Source of the DNA: Rugosimonospora sp040255525
GTDB taxonomy: Bacteria > Actinomycetota > Actinomycetes > Mycobacteriales > Micromonosporaceae
NCBI GenBank assembly: GCA_040255525.1
Contig: JBDZVD010000021.1
Coordinates: 1-64,000, forward strand
DNA length: 64,000 bases
Direction of reading: 5' to 3'
The notes beneath the pieces were generated by a model. It had not been told where the DNA came from. It did not search any database and worked only from the letters and a program-made list of their open reading frames with translations. Every line of letters starts with the position of its first letter. Within the stretch, counting starts at the first letter, position 1. This document shows positions 9,101 to 18,587 of this stretch, piece by piece. The translations under genes were made by a program, and so were the position numbers.

Positions 9101-10155
9101 TCACTGCGGCGGCTCCGTTTCCGGGAAGTGGCACGCGGTCAGCTGTGTTCCGCCCTCGCGCGGGCTCAGGGTCGGCTCCTCGGTCGCGCAGATGTCCCGC
9201 GCCTTCCAGCACCGGGTACGGAACCGGCAGCCGGACGGCGGGTCGGCCGGGGACGCCGGGTCGCCGGCCAGCCGGATCCGTCCGGTGGCGCCGCCGGGCC
9301 GGTCGACGTCCGGTACCGCGGACAGCAGCGCGCGCGTGTACGGGTGCCGCGGCCGCCGGTAGATGTCGTCCCGGGCACCGATCTCGACGATCCTGCCGAG
9401 GTACATCACGGCGACCCGGTGGCTGAAGTGCCGCACCACGGCCAGGTCGTGCGCGATGAACAGGAATGCCAGGCCCAGTTCCCGTTGCAGTTGGCGCAGC
9501 AGGTTGACCACCTGCGCCTGGATCGACACGTCCAGGGCCGAGACCGGCTCGTCGGCGACGATGAGCCGGGGGCGCAGCGCCAGCGCGCGGGCGATACCGA
9601 CCCGCTGCCGCTGGCCGCCGGAGAACTCGTGCGGGTACCGGTTGTAGTGCTCCGGGTTGAGCCCGACGACCTCCAGCAGCTCCTGCACGCGCCGCTTGAT
9701 CCCGCCCTCCGGCCGCACCCCGTTGACCTGGAGCGGGATACCGACGATCTTGCCAATCGTGTGGCGCGGGTTCAGCGACGAGTACGGGTCCTGGAAGATG
9801 ATCTGCAGTTCCCGGCGCAGCGGGCGCAGCGCCCGTCCGCGCGTGTGCGTGATGTCCCGGCCGTCGAACCGGATGCGCCCGGCGGTCGGCTCCAGCAGCC
9901 GCACGATCATCCGGCCGGTGGTGGTCTTGCCGCACCCCGACTCACCGACCAGGCCGAGGGTCTCGCCGGGGCGCACGTCGAAGTCGACGCCGTCCACCGC
10001 TCGCACGATCGAGCGCGGCCCGAGTCTGTCGCGTACCGGAAAGTGCCGGGTGAGCCCCTCGACGGTGAGCAGCGGTTCGGCGACCGGCCCCGGCTCCCGC
10101 TGGCGCACGGGTGTCCCTCCAGGGGCGTCGCGGTCCAGCGGCCGCTCCTGCAGTG

Positions 10156-10159
<4 letters not shown>
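9101..10159 (-). CDS. Oligopeptide ABC transporter ATPase, OppF/DppF type
   Basis: Cytosolic ATP-binding subunit, 352 aa. It shows Walker A (GLVGESGCGKTTTGR), the ABC signature (SGGQRQRVGIARAL), Walker B (LIVADEPVSALD) and the His switch (AHDLAVVRHF). The C-terminal oligopeptide-transporter extension has Cys residues (CRFRTRCWKARDIC) typical of this subfamily. The ATG at 10159 overlaps the stop of the preceding ATPase gene (ATGA) and follows GGAGGTGG, indicating translational coupling. Residues 5-14 (ERPLDRDAPG) belong to a repeat also found at the starts of two unrelated genes in this window. This subfamily pairs with the OppD-type ATPase encoded just upstream. Confidence 0.94.
10124..10146 (-). 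repeat. Copy of the N-terminal DRD coding repeat (oppF-type gene)
   Basis: Read on the minus strand, this 23-bp stretch matches the repeat at 47082-47104 at 21 of 23 positions. It encodes RPLDRDA immediately after the coupled start codon of the ATPase gene. Related copies occur at 47084-47189 and 52487-52527. Confidence 0.6.
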
Positions 10160-11226
<1,067 letters not shown>

Positions 11227-11278
11227 GGGACCTCCTCGCGGGTACGGAACAGGAAAGTGTGGTTGGCTGGTGACGGGT

Positions 11279-11324
11279 CCACGCCCGGCGTTCCCAGGTC
11301 TTCGGGAGAGAACGCCGGGCGTGG
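11279..11324 (-). terminator. Terminator after the amidase gene
   Basis: CCACGCCCGGCGTTC at 11279-11293 pairs perfectly with 11310-11324 (15 bp, 16-nt loop with a further CCC/GGG pairing). It lies just downstream of the amidase stop at 11344 and upstream of the ABC operon. Confidence 0.8.
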
Positions 11325-11343
11325 AGTCCGGCTGCCGTCCGCC

Positions 11344-13419
11344 TCAGGCAGGCGACCCCCGATAGGCCGGGACGAGATTGACGTCGTTCAGGTCGACGTA
11401 CATGATCCGGTGGCCGAACTGGATCTGGACGTACGTCATGCTGCCCCTGATGACCGTGTGGTCACCGGGGCTCGACCCGTCGAACGTGGAGGACCTGTAG
11501 TACTCCCCGGGCACGACGCCGCCGACCGCGTACCGCTGCCCCGCCGGGAACGTGTACTGCAGCGGCACGATCGCCTGCACCGGTACACCGGCCGGGTAGG
11601 CGGCCGCCTCCGGGTACGCCCGGCCGTACACCGGGATGCTGGCCAGGCCGGGCTTGGGCACCGCGACCAGCCCCGCCGTCCACCGCGCCGAGCGCGCCGA
11701 CGGCGGGTTGTAGAACCACGCCTTCTGGCCGAGGTACCAGATGGCGCTCCAGTTGCCCTGCGTGCCGGCCGACGCGTACACCTGGCCGGCGGACGCGCGG
11801 GCGCCGTGGTCGGAGATGAACATCGTGGACGGTGAGCCGTCCGGGTGCAGCCCGACATCGGTGACCAGCGGCGAGCTCTCGGACGGCGCGGTGTGCAGGA
11901 TCACCGAGGACGAGCCGTGCGGCGCGCACGGATCGCTGGCCGTGCCGTCGCAGCCGGTGAACGCCGGGGTGTTGCGGGCGTAGTCGGGGTCGATGATGAC
12001 GAGTCCACTGTGGACATCGCCGGTACCGTGCAGCGGCGCGCCCAGCAGGTCGAAGTAGTGCGCCCAGTCCCAGTACGGCCCCGGGTCCCAGTGCATGCCG
12101 GCGACGTTGGCGGGGGTGATGCCCGGCACGTTGTCGTGGCCGATGATGTGCTGCCGGTCCAGCGGGATGTCCAGCCGCTGCGCCAGGTACCGCACCAGCT
12201 TCGCGGACGCGCGGTACATCGCCTCGGTGTACCAGCTGCCCTGCGCCGCGTAGCCCTCGTGCTCGATCCCGACCGACGCCGAGTTGACGTACCAGTTGCC
12301 GGCGTGCCACCCGACATCCTTGGTCGGGATGTGCTGGGCGACCAGCCCGTCAGCGGACCGGATCGTGTAGTGCCAGCCGAGGTACGTCGGGTCCTGCACC
12401 AGTCGCAGCGACGCGTCGAAGGTCTCCTCGGTGTCGTGGATGACGATGTACCGGATCTTCTGGCTCTTTGGCCGGTCGGCCAGGTCGTAGTTGCCGTAGT
12501 CGGTGGGGTCCGCGGACAGCTGCTGGTACGGCGCCGGTACCCACTCGCACGACAGCTTCTTCGGGCACTCCAGGTTGGCGGAGCCGGGCAGCCGGGGCAG
12601 GCCCAGCTTGTCCAGCCAGGACCGGTCCGGCACGCCCGGGGTCGCCGCCAGCCGCACCGGGTAACCATCGTCGGTGACCCGCCCGGCGCCGGAACGGATC
12701 GTGTCGAACACCTCGTCGGCGAACTGCTGCGCGCTGTCGGCGTCGGTCGCGCCCGCGTACTGCGCCACCGCGCCGTACCACTGGTCCGGGTCGGCGGACA
12801 GCGGGGCGCCCAGGGCGCGCTGGTACCGGGCGAGCACCGCGGCGCCGCCCCGGATGTTGGCCGCCGGGTCGGTCCGCAGCGTCGCCTTGTCCAGGCCGGT
12901 CAGCGCCGCCGCCACCGCCAGCGTCTCGGTTCCCGCCGCCGGAGTGGCGGTCGCGCCGACCTGGCGCGGTCCGGCGGTCATCGGCCGGGCGCTGTCACCA
13001 CGCCCGTCGGCCTGGCCCGCGCCGGCCCGACCCGTCCCGGCGACATCGGAGCGTGCCGGCAGGGAGGCCACGTACGCCACGTCGGTCAGGTGCATCGGGC
13101 CGAAGCCGCCGCTGGTGCTCGGCTGCCCCGCGTTGGTGTTCCACCGGGACTCCAGATAGGACACACCCAGCAGCACGCTCTCTGGTACCCCGTAGGACGC
13201 CGCGGCGTCCGCATACGCCCGCTGCCGTGCACCGGCGGCGCCCGGGTAGGCACTGGCGGCGCCGCCCGGGCCGGCGTATGCGCCAGCGGCCGTACCGAGC
13301 ACAACGAGCCCGGCTACCGCCAGACCGGCCACGGTCAGTCTGGGTCCCCGCACGGCGTGAGCCGCACCGGACCGGACCGGTCGCGGCCGCGCGTTGATCC
13401 GGTTTGAGGATTGGCGCAT
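11344..13419 (-). CDS. Secreted N-acetylmuramoyl-L-alanine amidase with N-terminal SLT-like region
   Basis: Large exported cell-wall hydrolase of 691 aa. An N-terminal membrane segment (about 29-50, LTVAGLAVAGLVVLGTAAGA) serves as signal or anchor. Residues 65-280 resemble a soluble lytic transglycosylase-type domain (YGVPESVLLGVSYLESRWN with a likely catalytic Glu, then GGFGPMHL). An amidase_2/PGRP zinc amidase domain follows: RYIVIHDTEE, GWHYTIRS, HAGNWYVNSASVGIEHEG and HIIGHDNVPG carry the expected His ligands. The C-terminal third looks like SH3-type repeats that would bind the wall. The ATG at 13419 follows GGAGGTTCG. It lies between the peptide transporter and murQ genes and should release peptides and muropeptides outside the cell. 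Confidence 0.88.
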   Translation of the reverse strand: MRQSSNRINARPRPVRSGAAHAVRGPRLTVAGLAVAGLVVLGTAAGAYAGPGGAASAYPGAAGARQRAYADAAASYGVPESVLLGVSYLESRWNTNAGQPSTSGGFGPMHLTDVAYVASLPARSDVAGTGRAGAGQADGRGDSARPMTAGPRQVGATATPAAGTETLAVAAALTGLDKATLRTDPAANIRGGAAVLARYQRALGAPLSADPDQWYGAVAQYAGATDADSAQQFADEVFDTIRSGAGRVTDDGYPVRLAATPGVPDRSWLDKLGLPRLPGSANLECPKKLSCEWVPAPYQQLSADPTDYGNYDLADRPKSQKIRYIVIHDTEETFDASLRLVQDPTYLGWHYTIRSADGLVAQHIPTKDVGWHAGNWYVNSASVGIEHEGYAAQGSWYTEAMYRASAKLVRYLAQRLDIPLDRQHIIGHDNVPGITPANVAGMHWDPGPYWDWAHYFDLLGAPLHGTGDVHSGLVIIDPDYARNTPAFTGCDGTASDPCAPHGSSSVILHTAPSESSPLVTDVGLHPDGSPSTMFISDHGARASAGQVYASAGTQGNWSAIWYLGQKAWFYNPPSARSARWTAGLVAVPKPGLASIPVYGRAYPEAAAYPAGVPVQAIVPLQYTFPAGQRYAVGGVVPGEYYRSSTFDGSSPGDHTVIRGSMTYVQIQFGHRIMYVDLNDVNLVPAYRGSPA

Positions 13420-13535
13420 CGAACCTCCGATCAGGAAGGATCTAACCCGCTACCTTGCCGTCATCGTCCTCGCGCGTCAACAGCAGTCCACAAGATTTCA
13501 CACGGCCTCAACAGCGCGGGACTCGCCGGCACCGA

Positions 13536-14819
13536 TCACCAGTTCGCCTGGCGCGGCGACGGCGGCAGGGCGACGGTCGCGGGATGGATGATGTAGACCG
13601 TGCCGCCGCTGCTGTTGCGCCACGCGTTCTCGAACTCGGGCCGGCCGAACACCTTGCGCACGCTCGGGTCGTCGGGGGCGGCCGGGTCGTTCATCACCGG
13701 GTCGCCGTCGGCGGTGAAGCCGGCGATGACCATCAGGTGCCCGTTGGTGGAGTAGTCGGCGCCGGGGACCTGGCCCTTCTTGAACGCGGCCGACACCACC
13801 ACCGGGATGCCGGCGGCGATGAACCGCTCCACCTCGTTGAACGAGCGCATCCGGGTGACGAACGAACGCAGGCCGAAGCGCGCCGCGTAGGCGGTGTTGA
13901 ACGGCCAGTTCCCGCAGCCGGTGTAGTTGTTGTCGTAGGTGTTGCGGGCCGCGTAGTCGACCCACGGGTCGGCGTAGCTCGGGTCGACCCACGCGTAGTC
14001 CGCCGGGGACGGCCCCGTGTGCCAGTAGGCGACGACCATCGAGGTGGAGGTGGGGCTGCACCACGCCTCGCCGCCGTTGTCCCACTGCGGGTACTGGTCG
14101 AGGTGGACGTCCTGGGAGAACCGCGGCACCGGCAGCGCGACGCCCCTGGCCAGGCGCGGGGCGCTGGTCGGGTAGTCGGCGGCGTCCGGCAGCAGTGAAG
14201 CCATCGCGCCGGCCGACCGCACCGTCGGGGTCTGCCGGGAGCCGGCCGGCCGGTACAGGGTCAGTCGCAGCTGCCAGGCGCGCAGGCCGCCGCCGTCGGC
14301 GGCCTCGAACGTGTCGATGTCCACCGTGCCGTCGGCGTCGCGCTGTCCCGGCACCGAGGTACGGGAGAACTGCGTGTCGTCGGCGGCCCACCGGCCCATC
14401 ACGTACCACTTCGTGGTGGTACCGGCCGGGGTGGCGCCGCGCAGCTCCGTCTGGATCCAGGTGCCGCCGGGGGTGCTGGCGTTCCAGGACGAGACCGCCT
14501 GGCTGGCAGCGAAACCGAGGGACACCCAGGGCGAGGTCCAGGTGGCGTACTCGTAGTCGTGGCTGCCGCCGACGAACGGGTCGGTGTAGGTGATCGTGCC
14601 GATCGGCCTGTGGATGCGCAGCCCGCCGGGGCCCAGCCCGGTGCCGTCCCGGGCGCCGCGGGCCAACCCGGGGATGCCGCTCCAGCCGCGGTAGCTGATG
14701 TCCCGGGTCGGCTCCGGGGGCGACGCGGCGAAGGCGGCGCGGGCGAGCTCGGGGCCGGCGAGGACACCCGCCGTGCCGGCGGCCAGTCCGCGCAGCAGTG
14801 TGCGTCGATGGATACTCAT
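13536..14819 (-). CDS. Exported C39-like cysteine peptidase family protein
   Basis: Secreted protein of 427 aa with a twin-arginine signal (HRRTLLRGLAAGTAGVLAG). The C-terminal half is a peptidase C39_2 domain. A Cys in NGGEAWCSPTSTSM, a His in STNGHLMVIAGF and a following Asn/Asp (DPVMNDPAAP) match the papain-like triad. The N-terminal half appears to be a beta-rich domain of unknown role. I chose the ATG at 14819 because GGAGGG precedes it and the Tat motif starts there; an upstream in-frame start has neither. It lies within the wall-salvage island, so cleavage of wall peptides or secreted proteins is possible, but the substrate is unknown. Confidence 0.82.
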   Translation of the reverse strand: MSIHRRTLLRGLAAGTAGVLAGPELARAAFAASPPEPTRDISYRGWSGIPGLARGARDGTGLGPGGLRIHRPIGTITYTDPFVGGSHDYEYATWTSPWVSLGFAASQAVSSWNASTPGGTWIQTELRGATPAGTTTKWYVMGRWAADDTQFSRTSVPGQRDADGTVDIDTFEAADGGGLRAWQLRLTLYRPAGSRQTPTVRSAGAMASLLPDAADYPTSAPRLARGVALPVPRFSQDVHLDQYPQWDNGGEAWCSPTSTSMVVAYWHTGPSPADYAWVDPSYADPWVDYAARNTYDNNYTGCGNWPFNTAYAARFGLRSFVTRMRSFNEVERFIAAGIPVVVSAAFKKGQVPGADYSTNGHLMVIAGFTADGDPVMNDPAAPDDPSVRKVFGRPEFENAWRNSSGGTVYIIHPATVALPPSPRQANW

Positions 14820-14968
14820 GACGACTCCCTCCGAGGTATCTTGTTGATTGTTGCAGAGATCGACGGCCACGGACATAGGCGAGCGGCGATCCGAGGAGGG
14901 TCGCGAGGGTGCGCCGCCCCCGGCGGCGGGACCCGTCCGATGTGAACGGCGGCCGGCAGCCGGGGTGG

Positions 14969-15925
14969 TCAGCCGGCCAGCGCGGAGCGCAGGTGCCCGC
15001 CGCTGGCGGCGAGTACCTGCCGCGCGTCGGCGGTATCGAGGCCGCGTACCAGATGGACGATGGCGGTCTTCACCTCACCGGCGGCGGCCTCCAGAGCCGC
15101 GGCGGCGACCTCGTCCGGGACACCGGCCACCTGCCCCACGATCCGCACCGCGCGCACCCGTAGCTTCTCGTTCGTGGCGTGCATGTCCACCATGAGGTTC
15201 CCGTACGTGCGGCCCAGCCGGATCATCGTGCCGGTCGACAGCATGTTGAGGACCTGCTTCTGTGCCGTACCCGCCTTCAGCCGGGTGGAGCCGCTGATCA
15301 GTTCGGGGCCGACCACCACCTCGATGGCGTGGTCGACCGCCGCGGCCAGCGGCGAGTCCGGGGAGCAGGCGACACCGACGGTGAGCGCCCCGAGGGCGCG
15401 GGCGTGCCGGGCGGCGGCGACCGGGTACGGCGTCCGGCCGGACGCGGCCACGGCGACCACGCAGTCGCGCTCGCCGATCGCCAGCCGGTCCAGGTCGGCC
15501 AGCGCCGCCCCGGCGTCGTCCTCGGCTCCCTCGACGGCCGTGGTGACCGCCGCCGGTCCGCCGGCGATGAGGCCCACGACCAGGTCGGGCGCGACACCGA
15601 AGGTGGGCGGGATCTCGCTGGCGTCCAGCACTCCCAGGCGGCCGGCGGTACCTGCGCCGGCGTAGACCAGCCGCCCGCCACGCGACATCCGGTCGGCGAT
15701 CGCGTCGATCGCGGCCGAGATCCGCGGGAGCGCCCGCTCGACCGCCGCCGGCACCGACGCGCCCTCGGCGTGCATCAGCCCGACCAGTTCGCTGGTCGGT
15801 CGCAGGTCCAGGTCGGCGAGATCGGGCCGGTGACCCTCGGTGACCAGGCCGGACAGCTGCCGCCGCAGGAGCACGTCCGGGTCGGCCGGTTCGGCCGGCG
15901 CGGCCGGAACGGGACCGATCGCCAC
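14969..15925 (-). CDS. murQ: N-acetylmuramic acid 6-phosphate etherase
   Basis: Cytosolic enzyme of 318 aa that removes the lactyl ether from MurNAc-6-phosphate, giving GlcNAc-6-phosphate and D-lactate, the key step of muramic acid recycling. The sugar-isomerase fold is clear. VYAGAGTAGRLGVLDASEIP places Glu104 at the catalytic position and AVEGAEDD carries the second acidic residue. The GCKR/MurQ signature follows as SGSTRLKAGTAQKQVLNMLS. The GTG at 15925 begins 2 nt after the stop of the DeoR gene, so the two form an operon. D-lactate released here would enter central metabolism. The kinase that makes its substrate is probably one of the two divergent BadF-type genes. Confidence 0.95.
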   Translation of the reverse strand: MAIGPVPAAPAEPADPDVLLRRQLSGLVTEGHRPDLADLDLRPTSELVGLMHAEGASVPAAVERALPRISAAIDAIADRMSRGGRLVYAGAGTAGRLGVLDASEIPPTFGVAPDLVVGLIAGGPAAVTTAVEGAEDDAGAALADLDRLAIGERDCVVAVAASGRTPYPVAAARHARALGALTVGVACSPDSPLAAAVDHAIEVVVGPELISGSTRLKAGTAQKQVLNMLSTGTMIRLGRTYGNLMVDMHATNEKLRVRAVRIVGQVAGVPDEVAAAALEAAAGEVKTAIVHLVRGLDTADARQVLAASGGHLRSALAG

Positions 15926-15927
15926 GG

Positions 15928-16734
15928 CTACTCCGGGTCGGAGCGCGGATCGGCGACGATGACCCGGACGCCGGCCTGCTCCAGCGCCCGGACGGCGGCC
16001 GGATCGGCTGCGGAGTCGGTGATGACCGCGGTGACCGCGGCCAGGGCGCAGACCCGGCCGACCGCGACGTGGCCGAGCTTGGCCGAGTCGGCCAGCACGT
16101 AGGTCTCGGCCGCCTGCCGCAGGATCGCCTGGCGCAACGGAATCTCGTCGAGGCGGTCGGAGGTCACGCCGGCCCTGGCGGCAACGCCGGTGGCGGCGAT
16201 GAACGCCCGGTCGGCGAAGAACTGGTCGAGGAAACGCTCGGCGCTCGCGCCGAGGCAGGCCAGGTCGCTGGGGCGCAGCAGGCCGCCGGCGAGGTGCACC
16301 TCGACATCGTCCCGGCCGGTGAGCTCGGCGGCGGTGGGTACCGAGCAGCACAGTGCCCGTCCGGCGAACGTGGCCGGCAGCGCCCGGGCGGCCTCCGCGA
16401 CGGTCGTGCCCATGTCGAGAATGACGGTGTCGCCGGGTTCGACCAGGGCGGCGGCGACCGCCGCGATGGCCCGCTTCGGGTCGAGGCGGGCGACCTCGCG
16501 CTCCTCGATCGCGCTTTCCCAGCTGCGTCCCTCCTGCGCGACGGCCCCACCGTAGACCCGGCGCAGCACGCCGCGCTCCTCCAGCACCTGCAGGTCCCGG
16601 CGGATCGTCTCGCCCGAGACCGCGAACTGGTGGGCGAGGTCCTCCACCCGGACCCGCGCGTCCCGACGCAACTGCGCCGCGATCTGGAGGCGGCGCTCCT
16701 CGGGCAGCGCCGCGGCGAGCAGTTCTTCCTTCAT
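15928..16734 (-). CDS. DeoR family transcriptional regulator, likely MurQ operon repressor
   Basis: Regulator of 268 aa. The DeoR winged helix is at residues 12-60 (LPEERRLQIAAQLRRDARVRV, then VSGETIRRDLQVLEERG). A sugar-phosphate-sensing domain follows (TVILDMGTTVAEAARAL and DRAFIAATGVA). The ATG at 16734 begins the conserved region; an upstream in-frame extension looks like non-coding sequence. It precedes murQ in the same operon and is divergent from an amino-sugar kinase gene. It therefore probably controls both directions in response to a phosphorylated amino sugar. MurQ genes are more often controlled by RpiR-family MurR, so a DeoR partner is a variation. Confidence 0.92.
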   Translation of the reverse strand: MKEELLAAALPEERRLQIAAQLRRDARVRVEDLAHQFAVSGETIRRDLQVLEERGVLRRVYGGAVAQEGRSWESAIEEREVARLDPKRAIAAVAAALVEPGDTVILDMGTTVAEAARALPATFAGRALCCSVPTAAELTGRDDVEVHLAGGLLRPSDLACLGASAERFLDQFFADRAFIAATGVAARAGVTSDRLDEIPLRQAILRQAAETYVLADSAKLGHVAVGRVCALAAVTAVITDSAADPAAVRALEQAGVRVIVADPRSDPE

Positions 16735-17267
16735 CGACAGGGGACTCCGCAAGGTCGACCGGGGGTGTTCGGCCGGCTGCCCGCCGCCCCGCTGGCCCGG
16801 ACTCCACCGGATCGAGCCGCCGGTACGTCTGGTGCCAGCCACCCGGGCAAGCGTAACCGGTCACGGTGGCGACCATCCCGGCCGTCCGGTCCGACACGCA
16901 CGCCGGAACGGCCAGCTGACCGGGGCCTCCACCGCCGGGCCGCGCCGGGGCCGGCCGCACGGCGGGCGCCGGCCGGCGAGGGTGCGGACCGGATACGCAC
17001 GCGCCCTCGCACCTCCATGACCATGAACGGCAGCAACGACGACTATCCATGTCCACCCCGACATCAGTCAAGACTGGCCTTGGACTGCCGTGGAATGCGC
17101 CCGCACGCGAAGCCCGCGCGAGGCGCCGGCGGGCCGCCCGCATCACGGACGTACCGACCGTGGGCTGCGAACTGGCCACGAAGCGCTCCCTCGATAGCCA
17201 ATCCGGCGGCGGCTGATCTATCGTCCGATCAGCGTGAACGGACCCTGCTATCCGCCAGGAGTGTGCA
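16735..17267. other. Divergent control region between deoR-murQ and kinase
   Basis: This 533-bp gap separates the divergent deoR-murQ operon and the first kinase gene. I see no gene in it. Its right end holds a 7-bp inverted repeat (17212-17233) close to the kinase start. The left part is GC-rich without obvious symmetry. Confidence 0.5.
17212..17233. promoter_or_regulatory. Candidate operator upstream of kinase
   Basis: GCTGATC-N8-GATCAGC forms a perfect 7-bp dyad 34 bp before the kinase start codon. It could be the DeoR operator; the match to a known site has not been shown. Confidence 0.4.
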
Positions 17268-18269
17268 ATGCCGAACGCCGCCGCCGGGGCCGGCAGTCTG
17301 GTCCTGGGCATCGACGCGGGTACCGGGCTCGTCGAGGCCGTCTGCGCCACGGTCGAGGGCGAGGTGGTCGGCCGGGGCAGGTCGGGTTCGGCGAACGCGA
17401 TGGCGATGCCGGTGGCCGAGGTGGCCGACCATCTCAGTACGGCGGCCCGCCAGGCGACATCGGCGGTGGACCCGGACCGGATCAGTCAGGTCGTGGTCGG
17501 CGCCGCCGGTGTCATCCGCTACACCCGGGGCGCGACCGTCGCGCCGCTCGCCCAGGTGTGGGACTCGGCCGGACTGACCTGCCCGGTACGGGTGGTCGCC
17601 GACGCGGTGACCGCGTTCGCCGCCGGTACGGCACGGCGGCGCGGTTGCGTGCTCATCGCCGGCATCGGCGCGATCGCCGCCCGGATCGGCGATGAGGAGG
17701 TGCTGGAGCGGGTCGACGGCAACGGCTGGCTGGTCGGCGACGACGGTTCCGGCTTCTGGCTCGGCCGCCAGGCGGTGCGCGCGGTGTTCGCCGCGCTCGA
17801 CCACCGCGGCGAGCCGACCCTGCTCACCCAGGCCGTGCTCGCCACACTGACCGGTGACGAGACGGTGCCGGACGATCCGGCCGAGCAGGTCGTGGTGCTG
17901 CGCGACACCGTGTACGACGGCCCGCCGATCGCGCTGGCCGGCCTGGCCCCGCTGGTGCCGGCCGCCGCCGAGGCCGGCGACCGGGTCGCCCAGCGGATCG
18001 TCGACCGGGCGGTCGCGCTGCTGGTCGACTCGGCGACATCGCTGTCCGCCGACGACCCCGACGAGCCGCTGGTACTGGCCGGCTCGCTGCTGTCCGGGGG
18101 CGGCCCGATCGGTCGCGAGGTGCAGCGGCGCCTGGCGTACCACCGCAAGAGCGACCCGGTCCTCGCCGGCAGTTGCGCGGGCGCCGCCGCCTGGCTGGCC
18201 GCCGGCACCGTGACGCCGGGCCTCGATCCGGCCGCCCACGCCCGGCTGACCGCGCGTGGCGCCTGCTGA
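17268..18269 (+). CDS. BadF/BcrA-family amino-sugar kinase
   Basis: Cytosolic ATP-dependent sugar kinase of 333 aa in the BadF/BadG/BcrA/BcrD ATPase family, which includes N-acetylglucosamine kinase and the MurNAc/GlcNAc kinase MurK. The phosphate-binding loop is LVLGIDAGTGLVEAV. The second nucleotide motif is GCVLIAGIGAIAARI, and the DDGSGFWLGRQAVRAV segment is typical. The ATG at 17268 follows AGGAG. It is divergent from deoR-murQ and followed by a second kinase of the same family. Phosphorylation of MurNAc to feed MurQ, or of GlcNAc, is the likely role; substrate choice cannot be read from the sequence. Confidence 0.87.
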   Translation: MPNAAAGAGSLVLGIDAGTGLVEAVCATVEGEVVGRGRSGSANAMAMPVAEVADHLSTAARQATSAVDPDRISQVVVGAAGVIRYTRGATVAPLAQVWDSAGLTCPVRVVADAVTAFAAGTARRRGCVLIAGIGAIAARIGDEEVLERVDGNGWLVGDDGSGFWLGRQAVRAVFAALDHRGEPTLLTQAVLATLTGDETVPDDPAEQVVVLRDTVYDGPPIALAGLAPLVPAAAEAGDRVAQRIVDRAVALLVDSATSLSADDPDEPLVLAGSLLSGGGPIGREVQRRLAYHRKSDPVLAGSCAGAAAWLAAGTVTPGLDPAAHARLTARGAC

Positions 18270-18389
18270 GCGCCCCCGGGTGCCGCACCGGCAGGGCAAC
18301 CCTCCCGCACGCTTCCCTAAAATCCACACGACCCCAACGGGTGCTCCCGGCACCCGGCGTCGGCCCGGCCGATCGCCGACCACCGCACT

Positions 18390-18445
18390 GGCGGGGCGCC
18401 GACTGGCACTGGCAGAGCGCCGTCTGGAACCGGCAGAGCGCCGTC
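18390..18445 (+). repeat. Three direct repeats of period 21
   Basis: GGCGGGGCGCCGAC (18390), GGCAGAGCGCCGTC (18411) and GGCAGAGCGCCGTC (18432) recur exactly every 21 bp, two helical turns, upstream of the second kinase. Even spacing on one DNA face suggests a protein-binding array, or simply a minisatellite. Confidence 0.55.
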
Positions 18446-18500
18446 CGCGAGAAGCCTTTGCGGGCACTCCGACACCGTGCGCAGGACTGCCCACTCTGTT

Positions 18501-18518
18501 GAGGTCTCATCGAGACTC
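18501..18518. promoter_or_regulatory. Candidate operator dyad
   Basis: GAGGTCTCATCGAGACTC is symmetric over most of its length (GTCTC-ATC-GAGAC at the core). It sits 70 bp before the second kinase start, where a regulator could act. Confidence 0.4.
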
Positions 18519-18587
18519 TGCCATGATCCCACATGAAGCCACAGCCATGCCCTGCCGCCGAACGAACCGTTGAGGAGCGCGAAACGC

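Larger units (their letters stand above)
18270..18587. other. Intergenic region between the two kinases
   Basis: No gene is visible in these 318 bp. The region contains three period-21 direct repeats (18390-18445), a dyad GTCTC-ATC-GAGAC at 18504-18516, and the GAGGAG ribosome binding site of the second kinase. It is long enough for the second kinase to have its own promoter. Confidence 0.5.
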
